Shown: positions 17,129 through 26,504 of the stretch, one piece after another | Position numbering within the stretch: the first letter of the stretch is position 1 | Layout of the letters: every line of letters begins with the position of its first letter | DNA from: Streptomyces bauhiniae | GTDB lineage: Bacteria > Actinomycetota > Actinomycetes > Streptomycetales > Streptomycetaceae | Direction of reading: 5' to 3' | Length of the DNA: 64,000 bases | Assembly (NCBI RefSeq): GCF_004784475.1 | Contig: NZ_SRRT01000005.1 | Coordinates: 248,001 to 312,000, forward strand | The notes under the pieces: model-generated | Database searches by the model: none | What the model was told of the DNA's origin: nothing | What the model saw: only the letters and a program-made list of their open reading frames with translations | Position numbers and translations under genes: made by a program

Positions 17129-19573
17129 TTACTCCCGGCCCGCCCTGCGGCGCTTGGCCCAGAGCAGACCGAGTCCGGCCGCGAGAAGCGCTGCGGCGAG
17201 CCCGGCGACGGTGAGCACCCGGGTTCCGGTGGCGGCGAGGCCACCGCCCCCGTTGCCGTCGGAGGGCGGGGTGGCCGGGGGCGTGACACCGCCGGCCGGG
17301 GTGGAGGGACTCGGCGAAGGGGTGTGGTTCGCCGGAGGCGTGCTGCTGTGGTCCGTCGGAGACGTGGTGGGCCGATGGGTCGGCTCGGACGAATGCGTAG
17401 GAGTCGGCGTCGACCCGCCTCCGTCACCGGCGGACGCGCTGCCACCGCCGAGGAGGGCCAGCGCCGGGTTGTCGGCGCTCTCCGTCTGCCCCTCGGTGGC
17501 GATCTTCGTCGTCTTCTCCAGGTTCGGGTGCTGGGCCTTGAACTCCACGCGGGTGATGTTCTGCTTGGGCGCCTTGCCGAAGTCGACGCCGCCCATCACG
17601 CACATCTTCTGCTGGCCGCCCACCTCGCACGGCAGCGAGTAGTCGCCCTTGGTGAAGGACTTCATGTAGTCGTCCCAGGTCTGCTTGGGCGTCCAGGACC
17701 GGTTGGGCGAACGCACGGGCCAGCGGGAGACGTTGCCGCTGTTGATGACCGCGTGGTAGTCCCCGGCCTGCTCGGCGTCGCTCTGGCGGACGTACTCGGC
17801 GGCCACGCGGGCGCTGTAGACACGGCGCAGGTCGGCGTAGTCGGCGGAGGTGTTCACCTTCTTCTCGACGCCCGGAATGATGTACTGCTTGAGCAGGCCG
17901 TTCGCGGTGTCCCGCTGGGCCTGGGTCAGCTTGCAGTCGTTGCCGTTGGGGTCGGGGGTCTCACGGTCGATGTGGTCGACGTTGACCTTCAGCGGGGTGT
18001 CGAGGATGTAGAGGCCGCCGTCGTCGGCGCGGACCTTGGCCGTCTTCGGGGTGATCCAGAGCCGGATGGTGTCGCCGCAGGGGATGTTGGCGGCGCGCAT
18101 GGCCTCGGCGTACTGCTTGCCCGGGTCCTTGCGGTAGTCGACGTCCTTGGCGTAGTCGTGCTTCATCTGGAGGTCGGCCTGGAGCAGGACACGGCCGGCG
18201 TCGGTCTTGCCGAAGGTCTTGTCCATGATCTGGTCGGGCTGGTCGGGGTTCAGGTTGACCCAGAACTTGTCGGGCGTGAGCGCGAGCCAGGTGAAGAAGG
18301 AGTCGGAGATGAGCTGGGCCTTGGCCTTGCCGCCCCAGCCCTTGTCCTGGGTCTCGTCCTGCACCTTGTCCGCGGAGAAGGCGTACGGCAGTCCCTTGCC
18401 CTTGACGGGCTTGCCGACGTAGGCGAGGTCGAGGGTGGAGAAGTCCACGCCGCCGGGGCCGCGGACGCCGAAGCGCGCGGGGCCGCTGCCGCCGAGGCGG
18501 CGGATGCGGTCGGCCATGTCCTTCGGGGTCGCCGGGGACTGGCCGATGGTGCGTGAGGCCGCCCCGCCGAGCCGGTTGTTGCCGTTGGCGGCGAAGTTGG
18601 GGTCCGGTCTGGTGGTGCCGGACACGTGCTTGTAGCTGACGGACTTGTACTTGGGGACGTCCGTGGAGAGGTGCTCGTAGGCGCGGACGCGGGGCTGGCC
18701 GTCGGTCCCCTTGTACTGCTCGGCCATTCTGCCCAGGTACTTGGTGGTCGCCGAGTCCTTGGACTGGCCGTTGACGTAGGAGATGCGGCCGTTCCGGGAC
18801 AGCTCGCCGTTCTGGAAGCGCGGGTCCTCCAGGAACCTCTTGTTCGCCAGGTCCTGGCCGGTGTCGCGGCCGGGTCCGGCCTTGAACTCCAGGAACTGGC
18901 CGGTCTTGTAGTTCACGGCGTCGAACTTGCGCACCAGCGGCTTCTGGCCGCCTTTGCCATCACTGACCATGATGGGCTTGCCGTTCTTGTCCTTGATGGC
19001 GATCTCTTCCTGGCAGAGCCAGTCCTCGCCCACCAGGCCGAGATCGTTGATCACCTTCGTCTCGTAGGCCGCGCCGCGCTTGTTGTTGTTGTGCGGCATG
19101 ATGTAGCCGCCCTCGAGCCAGTCCGCGAAGGTCTTGTACTTCGGGTTCCCGTTGTTCAGGTAACTCTTGTACCGGGCGAAGACGCGCTCCTCGCTGTTCT
19201 CCGGGTAGGAGGTGTAGGGCTTGTCGAACTTCGCGAGGAACTTGGCGCGCTGTGCGGCCTGTTCGTCGGTGGGGTTCGCGGCGTCGCCGGGGAGCGTGAG
19301 TCCGTCGAAGCTCTGGCGGGGCGCGTCGTAGGTGTAGGAGTCCCGGTCACTCGGGGCACGGACCTTGAGGCCGCGGTCCCACGGCAGGTTGTTGGTGCCC
19401 GGCCGGGTGCTGGTGACGCCCGGGAGGCTGTCGCAGCGCTTCCCCTTGGCCGCGTACGCCAGGTCGCCGTGCAGACCCGGCAGGCCGGTCAGCGTCAGAA
19501 CGCCCGCCGCGGTTAAGGCGAGCGCGGCATGCGGCCACACGCGGCGGCGCGACGCCGTTATCACTTGAGTCAC
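17129..19573 (-). CDS. Sortase-anchored surface protein with restriction-endonuclease-like motif
   Basis: 814 residues. Signal peptide about 1-41 (basic RRR, hydrophobic core, AYAA cleavage). The C-terminus has a Pro/Ser/Thr-rich wall spacer (about 715-778), an LAATG sortase motif at about 779-783, a TM helix and a basic tail, the class E sortase pattern of Streptomyces. Between residues 160 and 235 the string GAAYE (167-171), FDAV (D218) and EFK (E229, K231) fits a PD-(D/E)xK nuclease core, as in restriction-endonuclease-fold toxin domains. The large middle region is lysine-rich and unassigned. No immunity gene is obvious beside it. Surface location is well supported; nuclease activity is inference. 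Confidence 0.75.
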   Translation of the reverse strand: MTQVITASRRRVWPHAALALTAAGVLTLTGLPGLHGDLAYAAKGKRCDSLPGVTSTRPGTNNLPWDRGLKVRAPSDRDSYTYDAPRQSFDGLTLPGDAANPTDEQAAQRAKFLAKFDKPYTSYPENSEERVFARYKSYLNNGNPKYKTFADWLEGGYIMPHNNNKRGAAYETKVINDLGLVGEDWLCQEEIAIKDKNGKPIMVSDGKGGQKPLVRKFDAVNYKTGQFLEFKAGPGRDTGQDLANKRFLEDPRFQNGELSRNGRISYVNGQSKDSATTKYLGRMAEQYKGTDGQPRVRAYEHLSTDVPKYKSVSYKHVSGTTRPDPNFAANGNNRLGGAASRTIGQSPATPKDMADRIRRLGGSGPARFGVRGPGGVDFSTLDLAYVGKPVKGKGLPYAFSADKVQDETQDKGWGGKAKAQLISDSFFTWLALTPDKFWVNLNPDQPDQIMDKTFGKTDAGRVLLQADLQMKHDYAKDVDYRKDPGKQYAEAMRAANIPCGDTIRLWITPKTAKVRADDGGLYILDTPLKVNVDHIDRETPDPNGNDCKLTQAQRDTANGLLKQYIIPGVEKKVNTSADYADLRRVYSARVAAEYVRQSDAEQAGDYHAVINSGNVSRWPVRSPNRSWTPKQTWDDYMKSFTKGDYSLPCEVGGQQKMCVMGGVDFGKAPKQNITRVEFKAQHPNLEKTTKIATEGQTESADNPALALLGGGSASAGDGGGSTPTPTHSSEPTHRPTTSPTDHSSTPPANHTPSPSPSTPAGGVTPPATPPSDGNGGGGLAATGTRVLTVAGLAAALLAAGLGLLWAKRRRAGRE

Positions 19574-19761
19574 GAGGGTTCTCCGAACGGGAGCCCTGCG
19601 AATACGGGTTCACGGTCGGCGCCAGGGCCCCCGTGACTGTGGCGCCGATTTCCTCACTCTAGCCATCGCGTCGCGTTGCATGTCTGCGTCAAATCGCGCC
19701 GCGCACAGGATCGTTACATCCGGTCGTACCGGTCGCAGGGGCCCGCCGTAGAGTCATGGTC

Positions 19762-20283
19762 ATGCGCACCATCGACGACCCCGCCTGGCTCCAGAACCCG
19801 CGCCTGACCGCATGGCTGGAAGCGGCACGCACCGCCTTCGACTCCCTGGCCGCCGAGACGGGGGGCGACTGGGACCACTCCCCCCCGTCGCTCGACCGCC
19901 TCGAACAGCTTCTGCGCTCCCGCTACGGCACGTGGGAGGACATCTACCAGCACCCGGACGACCCCGTCCTGATGGCGGCCGCCTGGTACCTGGGGGAGAT
20001 CGCCGTCCGCGATCACGGCGCCGTCTGGGCCTGGTCCCCGGACGGCCCCCACCCCGGCGAGGACTGGCCCGGCTCCCCCCGCCTCACCTACCCACGCGCC
20101 CACCTGACGGCCTTCGAGGCCGACGCCCTCTCAGCCGACGAGGAGGCGGGCGAAGACCCGTTGCCCACGGTCGTCCCCCTCTCCCACATCGGCTCCCTCT
20201 ACGCGGAGGGGGAGCACCATCTCGCCACGATGCTGGAACACTTCACTGCGTTCGAGCAGTGGCGGGCGGGGGTGTCCGACTGA
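19762..20283 (+). CDS. Conserved hypothetical protein, 173-175 aa
   Basis: Acidic, Trp-rich soluble protein (WLQNPRLTAWLEAARTAFDSL, YLGEIAVRDHGAVWAWSPDG). Two starts fit, 19756 (MVMRT) and 19762 (MRT); the second is preferred as the simpler one. The YLGEIAVRxxGAxW block resembles streptomycete immunity-like or SUKH-unrelated hypothetical proteins, but no family can be named. It is divergent from the surface protein gene, 183 bp away, so an immunity role for that protein is only a guess. Confidence 0.7.
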   Translation: MRTIDDPAWLQNPRLTAWLEAARTAFDSLAAETGGDWDHSPPSLDRLEQLLRSRYGTWEDIYQHPDDPVLMAAAWYLGEIAVRDHGAVWAWSPDGPHPGEDWPGSPRLTYPRAHLTAFEADALSADEEAGEDPLPTVVPLSHIGSLYAEGEHHLATMLEHFTAFEQWRAGVSD

Positions 20284-20372
20284 GTCCGGCCAGCGGCCTC
20301 GGATGGCGGGAGTGAGGCGGGCGGGCTAGGTTCCGAGGGCATCGTTCGCCGGGGGCGGAGAGGGAGACGCTG

Positions 20373-21314
20373 ATGCCGGACGCAGCTCGTGTCGATGTGC
20401 ACACGCATGTGGTGCCCCCGTTCTGGGGCGAGGCGTTGCCCAGCCACGGCGGAGATCCGTCGGGCTGGGCGACCCCCGCGTGGAGCCCGGAGGCGCACCT
20501 GGCGTACATGGACGACCAGCAGATCGCCACCAGCGTCCTGTCATTGACGGCGCCCAGCGTGGTCGGCTGGGAGGGCCAGGGGCGCCGCGACATGGCGCGC
20601 AGGGTCAACGAGTACGTCGCGGAGCTGGTCGGCCGGTACACAGACCGATTCGGGAACTTCGCCACCGTCCCCCTGCCGGACGTCGAGGGCGCCGTGGCGG
20701 AGGCCGAGTACGCGCTGGACGAGCTGGGCGCGGACGGGGTGGTCCTCCTGAGCAACTACGAGGGTGTCTACCTCGGCGACCCGAAGTACGCGCCCCTCTG
20801 GGAGGCGCTGAACCGGCGGTCGGCCGTGGTGTTCATCCATCCGGGCCACCCGCTGATCCCGCTCCTGCCGGACGTGCCCGGCCCGCTGGTGGACTATCCG
20901 TTCGACACCACCCGGAACGCCGTGCAGATGGCGTTCACCGGGGTGCTGGACCAGTACCCGGACGCGAAGATCATCCTGGCGCACGCGGGCGGGTTCGTCC
21001 CGTACGCCGTGATGAGGTTCTGCGAGCTGCAGCCGGCCCTCGAACCCGACGGGCCCACCACCGAGGAACTGCTGGCGAAGTTCCGGCTGTTCTACTGGGA
21101 CACCGCCCTGTCCTCCGGGCCGGACGCCTTCCCCAGCTTCCTTGCCTTCGCGCACCACGAACGCATCCTCTTCGGCAGCGACTTCCCCTACGCCCCCGCG
21201 CCCGTCGCAGCGGCGTTCAACCGGCTGCTCGACACGCGCAGCGGCCTCACGGACGAGCAGAAGACGGCTTTCGACCACGGGAACGCCAAGAGGATCTTTC
21301 CGCGCCTCACGTAA
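20373..21314 (+). CDS. Amidohydrolase 2 family (ACMSD-like) enzyme A
   Basis: 313 residues. N-terminal metal motif HTH in VDVHTHVVPPFW, later FIHPGHPLIPLLPDVPGPLVDYPFD, metal His in ILAHAGGFVPY and the catalytic Asp in ILFGSDFPYAP. This is the amidohydrolase-2 fold used by aminocarboxymuconate-semialdehyde and resorcylate decarboxylases, which act on aromatic acids or their ring-cleavage products. It is a clear paralogue of the convergent gene 21328-22272. Preceded by gggggcggagagggag. Confidence 0.87.
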   Translation: MPDAARVDVHTHVVPPFWGEALPSHGGDPSGWATPAWSPEAHLAYMDDQQIATSVLSLTAPSVVGWEGQGRRDMARRVNEYVAELVGRYTDRFGNFATVPLPDVEGAVAEAEYALDELGADGVVLLSNYEGVYLGDPKYAPLWEALNRRSAVVFIHPGHPLIPLLPDVPGPLVDYPFDTTRNAVQMAFTGVLDQYPDAKIILAHAGGFVPYAVMRFCELQPALEPDGPTTEELLAKFRLFYWDTALSSGPDAFPSFLAFAHHERILFGSDFPYAPAPVAAAFNRLLDTRSGLTDEQKTAFDHGNAKRIFPRLT

Positions 21315-21327
21315 AGAGGCGGAAAGA

Positions 21328-22272
21328 TCAGCGGGCGAGGCGCGGGAAGAGTGCCTCGGCGTTTCCGCGGTCGATGGACTCGGCCTGGCCCGGGGTGAAG
21401 TCCGGGTAGGTCTCCAGGAAGTGGTTGTAGTAGGTGCCGGCCTCCTGCGGGGCGAAGGGCCAGTCGCTGCCGTAGAGGACGTGACCGGGCTCGGCGAAGG
21501 CGAGCAGGGCCGGGAGGGCGGAGGGGCTGGCTGACAGGGCGGTGTCGAAGTAGAACCGCTTCAGGTCGCGCAGGAGGTCGTCCGCGTTGCGGTTCCTGTC
21601 GACGACCGTGGAGGTCAGACCGGTGAACCGGTACGCCGCGTACGGCAGGAAGCCGCCGCCGTGGGACAGGATGACGCGGACCTTGCGGTACCGGTCCATG
21701 ACACCGTTCAGCACCATGTTCAGCGCGGTACGGGTGGTGTCGAAGACGTAGTCCGCGAGCGGGGCCGGGGTGCCGGGCAGCAGGGGCATCGGCGGCTGGG
21801 CGGGGTGCACGAAGACATTGGCGGCGCGGCGGTCCAGCTCGGCCCAGAGCGGCTCGAAGTCCGGGTCGCCGAGGTACTTGCCGTGGGCGTTGGACATCAG
21901 GACCACACCGTCGGCCCCGAGGACGTCGAGCGCGTACACGGCCTCCGCCATGGCGGCGTCGATGTCGGGCAGCGGGATGCCGGCGAAGTGGCCGAAGCGG
22001 TCGGGGTTGTCCTTGACGACCTCGGCGCCGTACTCGTTGACGGCGCGGGCCAGGTCGCGGGCGTCGGCGTCGTCACCGAGGTGGACGCCGGGCGAGGTGA
22101 CGGACATGACGCCGGTGGCGATGCCCTGCTGGTCCATCATCGCGATCGCGCTCTCGGGGCTCCAGGCGGGGATGGCCCAGCCGCCGGAAGTCAGGCCGCG
22201 CGCGGCCAGGGTCTCGGCCCAGACCGGCGGGACGATGTGGTGGTGGACGTCGATGCGTGCGGGGAAGTCCAT
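21328..22272 (-). CDS. Amidohydrolase 2 family (ACMSD-like) enzyme B
   Basis: 314 residues with the same motifs as enzyme A: IDVHHHIVPPVWAETLAARG, FVHPAQPPMPLLPGTPAPLADYVFD, ILSHGGGFLPYAAYR and VLYGSDWPFAPQEAG. The first metal motif is HHH rather than HTH, which the family allows. It ends 14 bp from enzyme A, tail to tail, and diverges from a MarR gene with two operator-like repeats between them, so MarR control is likely. Probably a decarboxylase or hydrolase of an aromatic-derived acid. Confidence 0.88.
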   Translation of the reverse strand: MDFPARIDVHHHIVPPVWAETLAARGLTSGGWAIPAWSPESAIAMMDQQGIATGVMSVTSPGVHLGDDADARDLARAVNEYGAEVVKDNPDRFGHFAGIPLPDIDAAMAEAVYALDVLGADGVVLMSNAHGKYLGDPDFEPLWAELDRRAANVFVHPAQPPMPLLPGTPAPLADYVFDTTRTALNMVLNGVMDRYRKVRVILSHGGGFLPYAAYRFTGLTSTVVDRNRNADDLLRDLKRFYFDTALSASPSALPALLAFAEPGHVLYGSDWPFAPQEAGTYYNHFLETYPDFTPGQAESIDRGNAEALFPRLAR

Positions 22273-22292
22273 GACTCAAAGCCTCCTAAAGC

Positions 22293-22325
22293 TTAGCTTG
22301 CTAACGACTTCATTTAGTAAGCTAA
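22293..22325. promoter_or_regulatory. Paired MarR-type operators in the divergent promoter
   Basis: TTAGCTTGCTAA (22293-22304) and TTAGTAAGCTAA (22314-22325): each is an imperfect palindrome, and each is the reverse complement of the other at 11 of 12 positions. Centres are 21 bp apart, two helical turns. The pair lies between the amidohydrolase B and MarR starts. Confidence 0.65.
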
Positions 22326-22330
22326 CAGTT

Positions 22331-22807
22331 ATGCGAGACGCGAGCAAACACGAAGCGGACGAGGCGGGCGTACAGGAGCTGGCGCAGGCCGCTGACCGGC
22401 TGTTCTACGCGATGCGCCGATCACGTGCGGCCACCGTTGGCCGCTCGGGGGCCGGCCTGTCGATGGCCCAGCTCACCCTGCTGGAACCCCTCGCCACGTC
22501 CGACGATGGCCTCCCGGTCGGCAAACTGGCCAGCACCGCCGAGGTCAGCGTCCCGACCGCCACCCGCATGCTCAAGCAGCTCCAAGCAGCGGGCGTCGTC
22601 ACCCGGCAGCGCTCCCCCTACGACGAACGCCAGGTCCTCATCCGTCTCACCGACGACGGCACGGACCGCCTATCAGCGATGCGCACGGAACTGAGGTCCC
22701 GCCAGACCGAAGCCCTCTCCCACTTCACCCCCCGGGAACGCCACGAACTCGCCGCCCAGCTCCACCGCCTGGCCGCCGTCATCGGCGACACCGTCCCTCA
22801 GCGGTGA
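22331..22807 (+). CDS. MarR family transcriptional regulator
   Basis: 158 residues. The winged helix-turn-helix spans LPVGKLASTAEVSVPTATRMLKQLQAAGVV, and the wing holds RQRSPYDERQVLIRLT, with the DxR motif of MarR proteins. A dimerisation helix at each end is present. It starts only 6 bases after the second palindrome of its promoter region, so autoregulation is expected. MarR proteins next to aromatic-acid genes usually sense a phenolic ligand; the adjacent ACMSD-like enzymes fit that. Confidence 0.88.
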   Translation: MRDASKHEADEAGVQELAQAADRLFYAMRRSRAATVGRSGAGLSMAQLTLLEPLATSDDGLPVGKLASTAEVSVPTATRMLKQLQAAGVVTRQRSPYDERQVLIRLTDDGTDRLSAMRTELRSRQTEALSHFTPRERHELAAQLHRLAAVIGDTVPQR

Positions 22808-22823
22808 CGCACCCTGGGCGAGT

Positions 22824-23879
22824 TCAAGCACCGGGCAGGCTGTGCACGACGTACGTCATGTGCTGCAGATTCCCCGCCCGCAGCCACTCCGCCGGCCCGC
22901 CCACGCCCTCGCCGGTCCACGACGGCCCGTGCGCGCAGGCGCTCAGCCACGCCTCGCCCTGCCCGCCTCCCGCTTCCCGGAACTCGGGCAGTTCGGTGAC
23001 CTGGCGGGCGGCACTGCGGTTGACGGCGATGCGGTCGGGCCCTCGGGTCAGCATCTTGAACAGGAGGTACGAGTTCTCCGTGGTGTAGGCGAGCACGCCC
23101 CACGGCGGCCCGCCCTTCCGTCCGGTGACCGGGACCTGCGCCAGCGCGGCAGCGGACTGCGTCCCATAGTCCCCGTACCGAAGCCGAGGAGCATAGGCCC
23201 TCTCCGACGCGCGGACCTCGTGCCACATGTGCCACTCCGCCCGCGGCTCGTCCCACGTACCCTGCTCCAGCATGTCGGCGGTCACTCGGGGAAAGCCCCC
23301 TCCGAGCAGCGCGGCACTCTGCCAGTCGGCCAGCGGCATCAGCGCGTCCAGAGCGCGCAGCGCCTCTTTTCCCGCGTCGGGCCGGTCGGCGAACACGGCG
23401 CCCATGTCCAGCAGCAGGTCCACCGATACCGCCGGACCGCACCGGGCGAGCAGATCGCGGACGCCCTCCCCGAGGCGGCCGTCCCACTCCCCCGCCACCC
23501 GCACCCGTACACCCAGTCCGTGCTCGAACCGCCGGGCCGTCCCGACGGCCGCCGCCTGCTGCGCCTCGCTCCTCTCCGGCCCGGTGACGGGCGAGAGGTA
23601 CGCCAACTCTCAGTAGACGGACAGCGTTTGGGCAAGGTCGGCGGTCTGGGCATCCTCCCCGAAGGGCGCGTCGATCCACCCGCCGTAACGGCTCACAGCG
23701 CTCACCGGATCGACGTACTTGCGGACGAGCGCGGCCAGTGTCTCCGAGGCGGCTCCGGGCAACGGAGGCAGGTTCCACAGCGGCCGGACAGCGGCACGGA
23801 CATCAGGCCGCAGCCGCTCGCAGGCTTGAGCCGCATGCGGGCGCGTCGGCAGAACGGGAACATAGAGCGGTCCGGACAT
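22824..23879 (-). pseudogene. Beta family protein (T4 beta-protein-like), interrupted by in-frame TGA
   Basis: The frame from ATG 23879 (MSGPLYVPVLPTRPHAAQA) continues to TAC-TGA at 23612-23610, then on in the same frame (ELAYLSPVTGPERSEAQQ) to 22824. Joined, the protein is about 351 residues, the usual length of the streptomycete 'beta family protein' group. Members often sit near phage-defence or prophage-like genes; their biochemical role is not established. The likely ancestral codon is TGG. A translation restart at the TTG after the stop would give a 260-residue fragment. Confidence 0.65.
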
Positions 23880-24019
23880 CGCGGCTCCCCCTCGATACCC
23901 TCCGTGCGCATCCCTCCTCCCCAGAGTCCGTCCGCCTCGAAGTACTTGAAAAGACAGCGATTTCGGCCCCCTTGGCCGATGTGCGCCGTCCGTCCACCTG
24001 TCGCTCAACTGCACGTCGG

Positions 24020-24240
24020 CACCTGGCACACGCACCGTCTCCGTGGTCACCATGTTCTGCGTCGGCCTGTTCGCAGGCGCCCACATGCTGGGCTTCACCG
24101 TCGCCGGCGAGTCCGTCCCGGCCGCGCTGGTGGGCAGCTCGGCCGCCATCGTCAACGGCGTCTGCTGCCGATCCTGCTGGTCCTCGGCGCGCTGGCGGGT
24201 TCCCCCCCCCCCGGCGCCTGTGCGCGAGCTGCGTCGACGG
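24020..24240 (+). pseudogene. MFS transporter fragment
   Basis: TVSVVTMFCVGLFAGAHMLG, then FTVAGESVPAALVGSSAAIVNG, is a typical pair of MFS membrane helices. The frame then breaks, and LLPILLVLGALAG continues in another frame. Neither the N-terminal nor the C-terminal half of a transporter is present. The rest of the 23880-24351 interval carries no recognisable gene. Confidence 0.5.
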
Positions 24241-24351
24241 CCGGTTTTGTGGCCGCTTGTCGCGTGTGGGAGCGTCGATTACTGTTGCCGCCCGTCAACG
24301 ACTTTGACGGTCCCGGCGTGGGCGGGATGGTGCGCGACCGGGAGCAGATGA

Positions 24352-26223
24352 GTGACGGGACAGGAGAAGGCGTCCGCGATCGGAGATCCGGAGCGGCTGG
24401 GAGCCTTGCGGGACACCGGCTTGTCGTCCGTGGCCGACGCGGGGATGGACCGTTTCGCCCGCCTGGTGTCGAAGCTGCTGAGCGTGCCTGTCGCGCTGGT
24501 GTCGCTGGTGGAGGACGCGCGGCAGGTCTTCCCCGGGATGGTCGGTCTGGACGAGCCGTGGGCGGGGGCACGGCAGACCCCGCTGACGCACTCGGTGTGC
24601 CAGTACGTCATCGAGGACCGCGAGCCCTTCGCCGTCTCCGACATACGCACCACCGACCGCACGGCGCGGAGCCCGGCGATCGAGGACCTCGGTGTGATCG
24701 GCTACGCCGGGATGCCGCTCACGGACGACGACGGGCACGTCCTGGGATCACTGTGCGCCATCGACACACAGCCCCACGTCTGGAGCCCGGACGAACTGGA
24801 GATCCTCAAGGATCTGGCGGCCGCGTGCAGCACGGAGCTGCGGCTTCGGATCGTCTCCCGCCAGCGCGAGGCGGCCCGCCGCGGGGAGGCCGAGGCCCGC
24901 CGGGCCGCCGACACCGCCCATCAGCGGGCCCGTACCTCCCTGGAGCGCTCGCAGTTGATGCTGCGCGCGGCGGACGCGCTCGCCGACACCAGCAGCCTGG
25001 CCGACGTACGCCAGCAGGTCCGCGACCTCATCACCAGCGACCTCAAGCCCGTCTACGTCGGCCTGGCCCTGGTGGAGTCGGACCGGATGCGGCGTCTGGT
25101 GGACCGGACGGGCAACGCTCCTCCCGTCGAACACACCCACGAGACGTACCCTCTGAGCGCGGCCTGGCCCACGGCCCGCGCCGCACTCGAGAACCGCACC
25201 ATCGTCATCCACGACCCCGGCGACCCGGCCGCCGGCTACGGCGACGACGCGATCGCGGCCTACCGGGAACTCGGCCTGCACACAGCCGTCTGCGTCCCGC
25301 TGCCCGGCACCGCCGTCCCTCTGGGCACGCTCGTACTGGGCTGGGACCGGCCCTACGACATCGACGTCATGGAGCAGGCCGTCCTGTCGGTGATCGCCGG
25401 CTACACCGCCCGCGCGGTCGAGCGGGCCCTGTTCGTCGAACATCGCATCGACGTGGCTCACCAGTTGCAACAGGCCATGCTCACCGACCTGCCCCGCGTG
25501 GACGGCCTGGAGAGCGCGGCCCTGTACCGGCCGGCGGCCTCGGCGGAGCTGGTCGGAGGTGACTGGTACGACCTCTACACCCTCGCCCGCGGTGCGGAGG
25601 GTGAGCAGAAGGCCGCTGCCGTCGCGCTCACCATCGGTGACATCACCGGGCACAACATGCACGCCGCCACCCTCATGGGCCAGACCCGCAGCATGCTGCG
25701 CCAGGCCGATCTGGATCACCCCGGCAGCAGCCCCGCGCACATCGTCGCGGCTCTCGAACACGCCAACCTCGCCCTGGACGTCGCTTCCAGCGGCACCCTC
25801 GTTCACGCCCACTTGCGCCCCGACCGCTCGGCCCCGGAGGGGAGTTGGGAGATGAGCTGGACCAACGCCGGTCATCTGCCCCCGCTGCTCGCTCTGGCCG
25901 ACGGCACCGTCGAGCGGCTCGACGCCCACGGCCCCATGATGCATCCCGCGCTCGGCCTGCCCCCGCGCCGTGCCCACCGCCGCACCCTGGAGCCGGGCAG
26001 CCTGCTCCTCTTCTACACGGACGGGCTGGTCGAACACCGCGGCCACGACCTGGACGCCCTCACCGAGCGCACCGGGACCCTCCTTGGTACACACCGCGAC
26101 GATGACCTGGACGCCCTCCTGACCCGGCTCGCCGATCATGTGGCGGGACCGGCCCCCGGCGACGACATCGCCCTCCTCGCCGTACGCATCCCGGCACCGG
26201 GCGGACCGCCCAAGTCGACGTAG
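24352..26223 (+). CDS. GAF-GAF-SpoIIE protein phosphatase
   Basis: 623 residues from GTG 24352 (GGAG 8 nt upstream). First GAF about 15-165 (GLSSVADAGMDRFARLVSKLL, GYAGMPLTDDDGHVLGSLCAID); a basic coiled-coil linker about 165-205; second GAF about 210-360; PP2C/SpoIIE phosphatase about 375-615 with GGDWYDL, TIGDITGHNMHAATLM, TNAGHLPPLL, FYTDGLVEHR and GDDIALLAV. The metal-binding aspartates are all visible. Such proteins dephosphorylate anti-anti-sigma factors in partner-switch control of stress sigma factors. No RsbW-like kinase domain is fused. Ligand unknown. Confidence 0.9.
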   Translation: MTGQEKASAIGDPERLGALRDTGLSSVADAGMDRFARLVSKLLSVPVALVSLVEDARQVFPGMVGLDEPWAGARQTPLTHSVCQYVIEDREPFAVSDIRTTDRTARSPAIEDLGVIGYAGMPLTDDDGHVLGSLCAIDTQPHVWSPDELEILKDLAAACSTELRLRIVSRQREAARRGEAEARRAADTAHQRARTSLERSQLMLRAADALADTSSLADVRQQVRDLITSDLKPVYVGLALVESDRMRRLVDRTGNAPPVEHTHETYPLSAAWPTARAALENRTIVIHDPGDPAAGYGDDAIAAYRELGLHTAVCVPLPGTAVPLGTLVLGWDRPYDIDVMEQAVLSVIAGYTARAVERALFVEHRIDVAHQLQQAMLTDLPRVDGLESAALYRPAASAELVGGDWYDLYTLARGAEGEQKAAAVALTIGDITGHNMHAATLMGQTRSMLRQADLDHPGSSPAHIVAALEHANLALDVASSGTLVHAHLRPDRSAPEGSWEMSWTNAGHLPPLLALADGTVERLDAHGPMMHPALGLPPRRAHRRTLEPGSLLLFYTDGLVEHRGHDLDALTERTGTLLGTHRDDDLDALLTRLADHVAGPAPGDDIALLAVRIPAPGGPPKST

Positions 26224-26504
26224 GGGGCGCCGCGTTACTCGCCGAGAACACTCGCCGCGCCTTCGAGACCACGTTGAACAAGGTTCCGGTCGCCCGGTGG
26301 TGCACCGGCGTCGCCTCTAGTCGGAAGCACCTCATTCGACATGTAGTCGGAACCGTCGCGCGCCGGGTTCCCTCCCGTGCGCCGATCGCGTGGAAGGGCG
26401 AGTCGCCGGTCGCGGAGCGCCCGACAGGGCGGGATGCCGCTGCTAGCTTCGCGCACCTGGTCCAAGGTCGATTGCCTGTTTCAGGGGCGTATGCGGAGGC
26501 TGCG

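Noticed and set aside
26274..26504. N-terminal extension of the ferritin-like protein
   Set aside because: No ribosome site at 26274 and Arg/Ser-rich non-family sequence; GTG 26505 with GGAGG gives a clean Tat signal.
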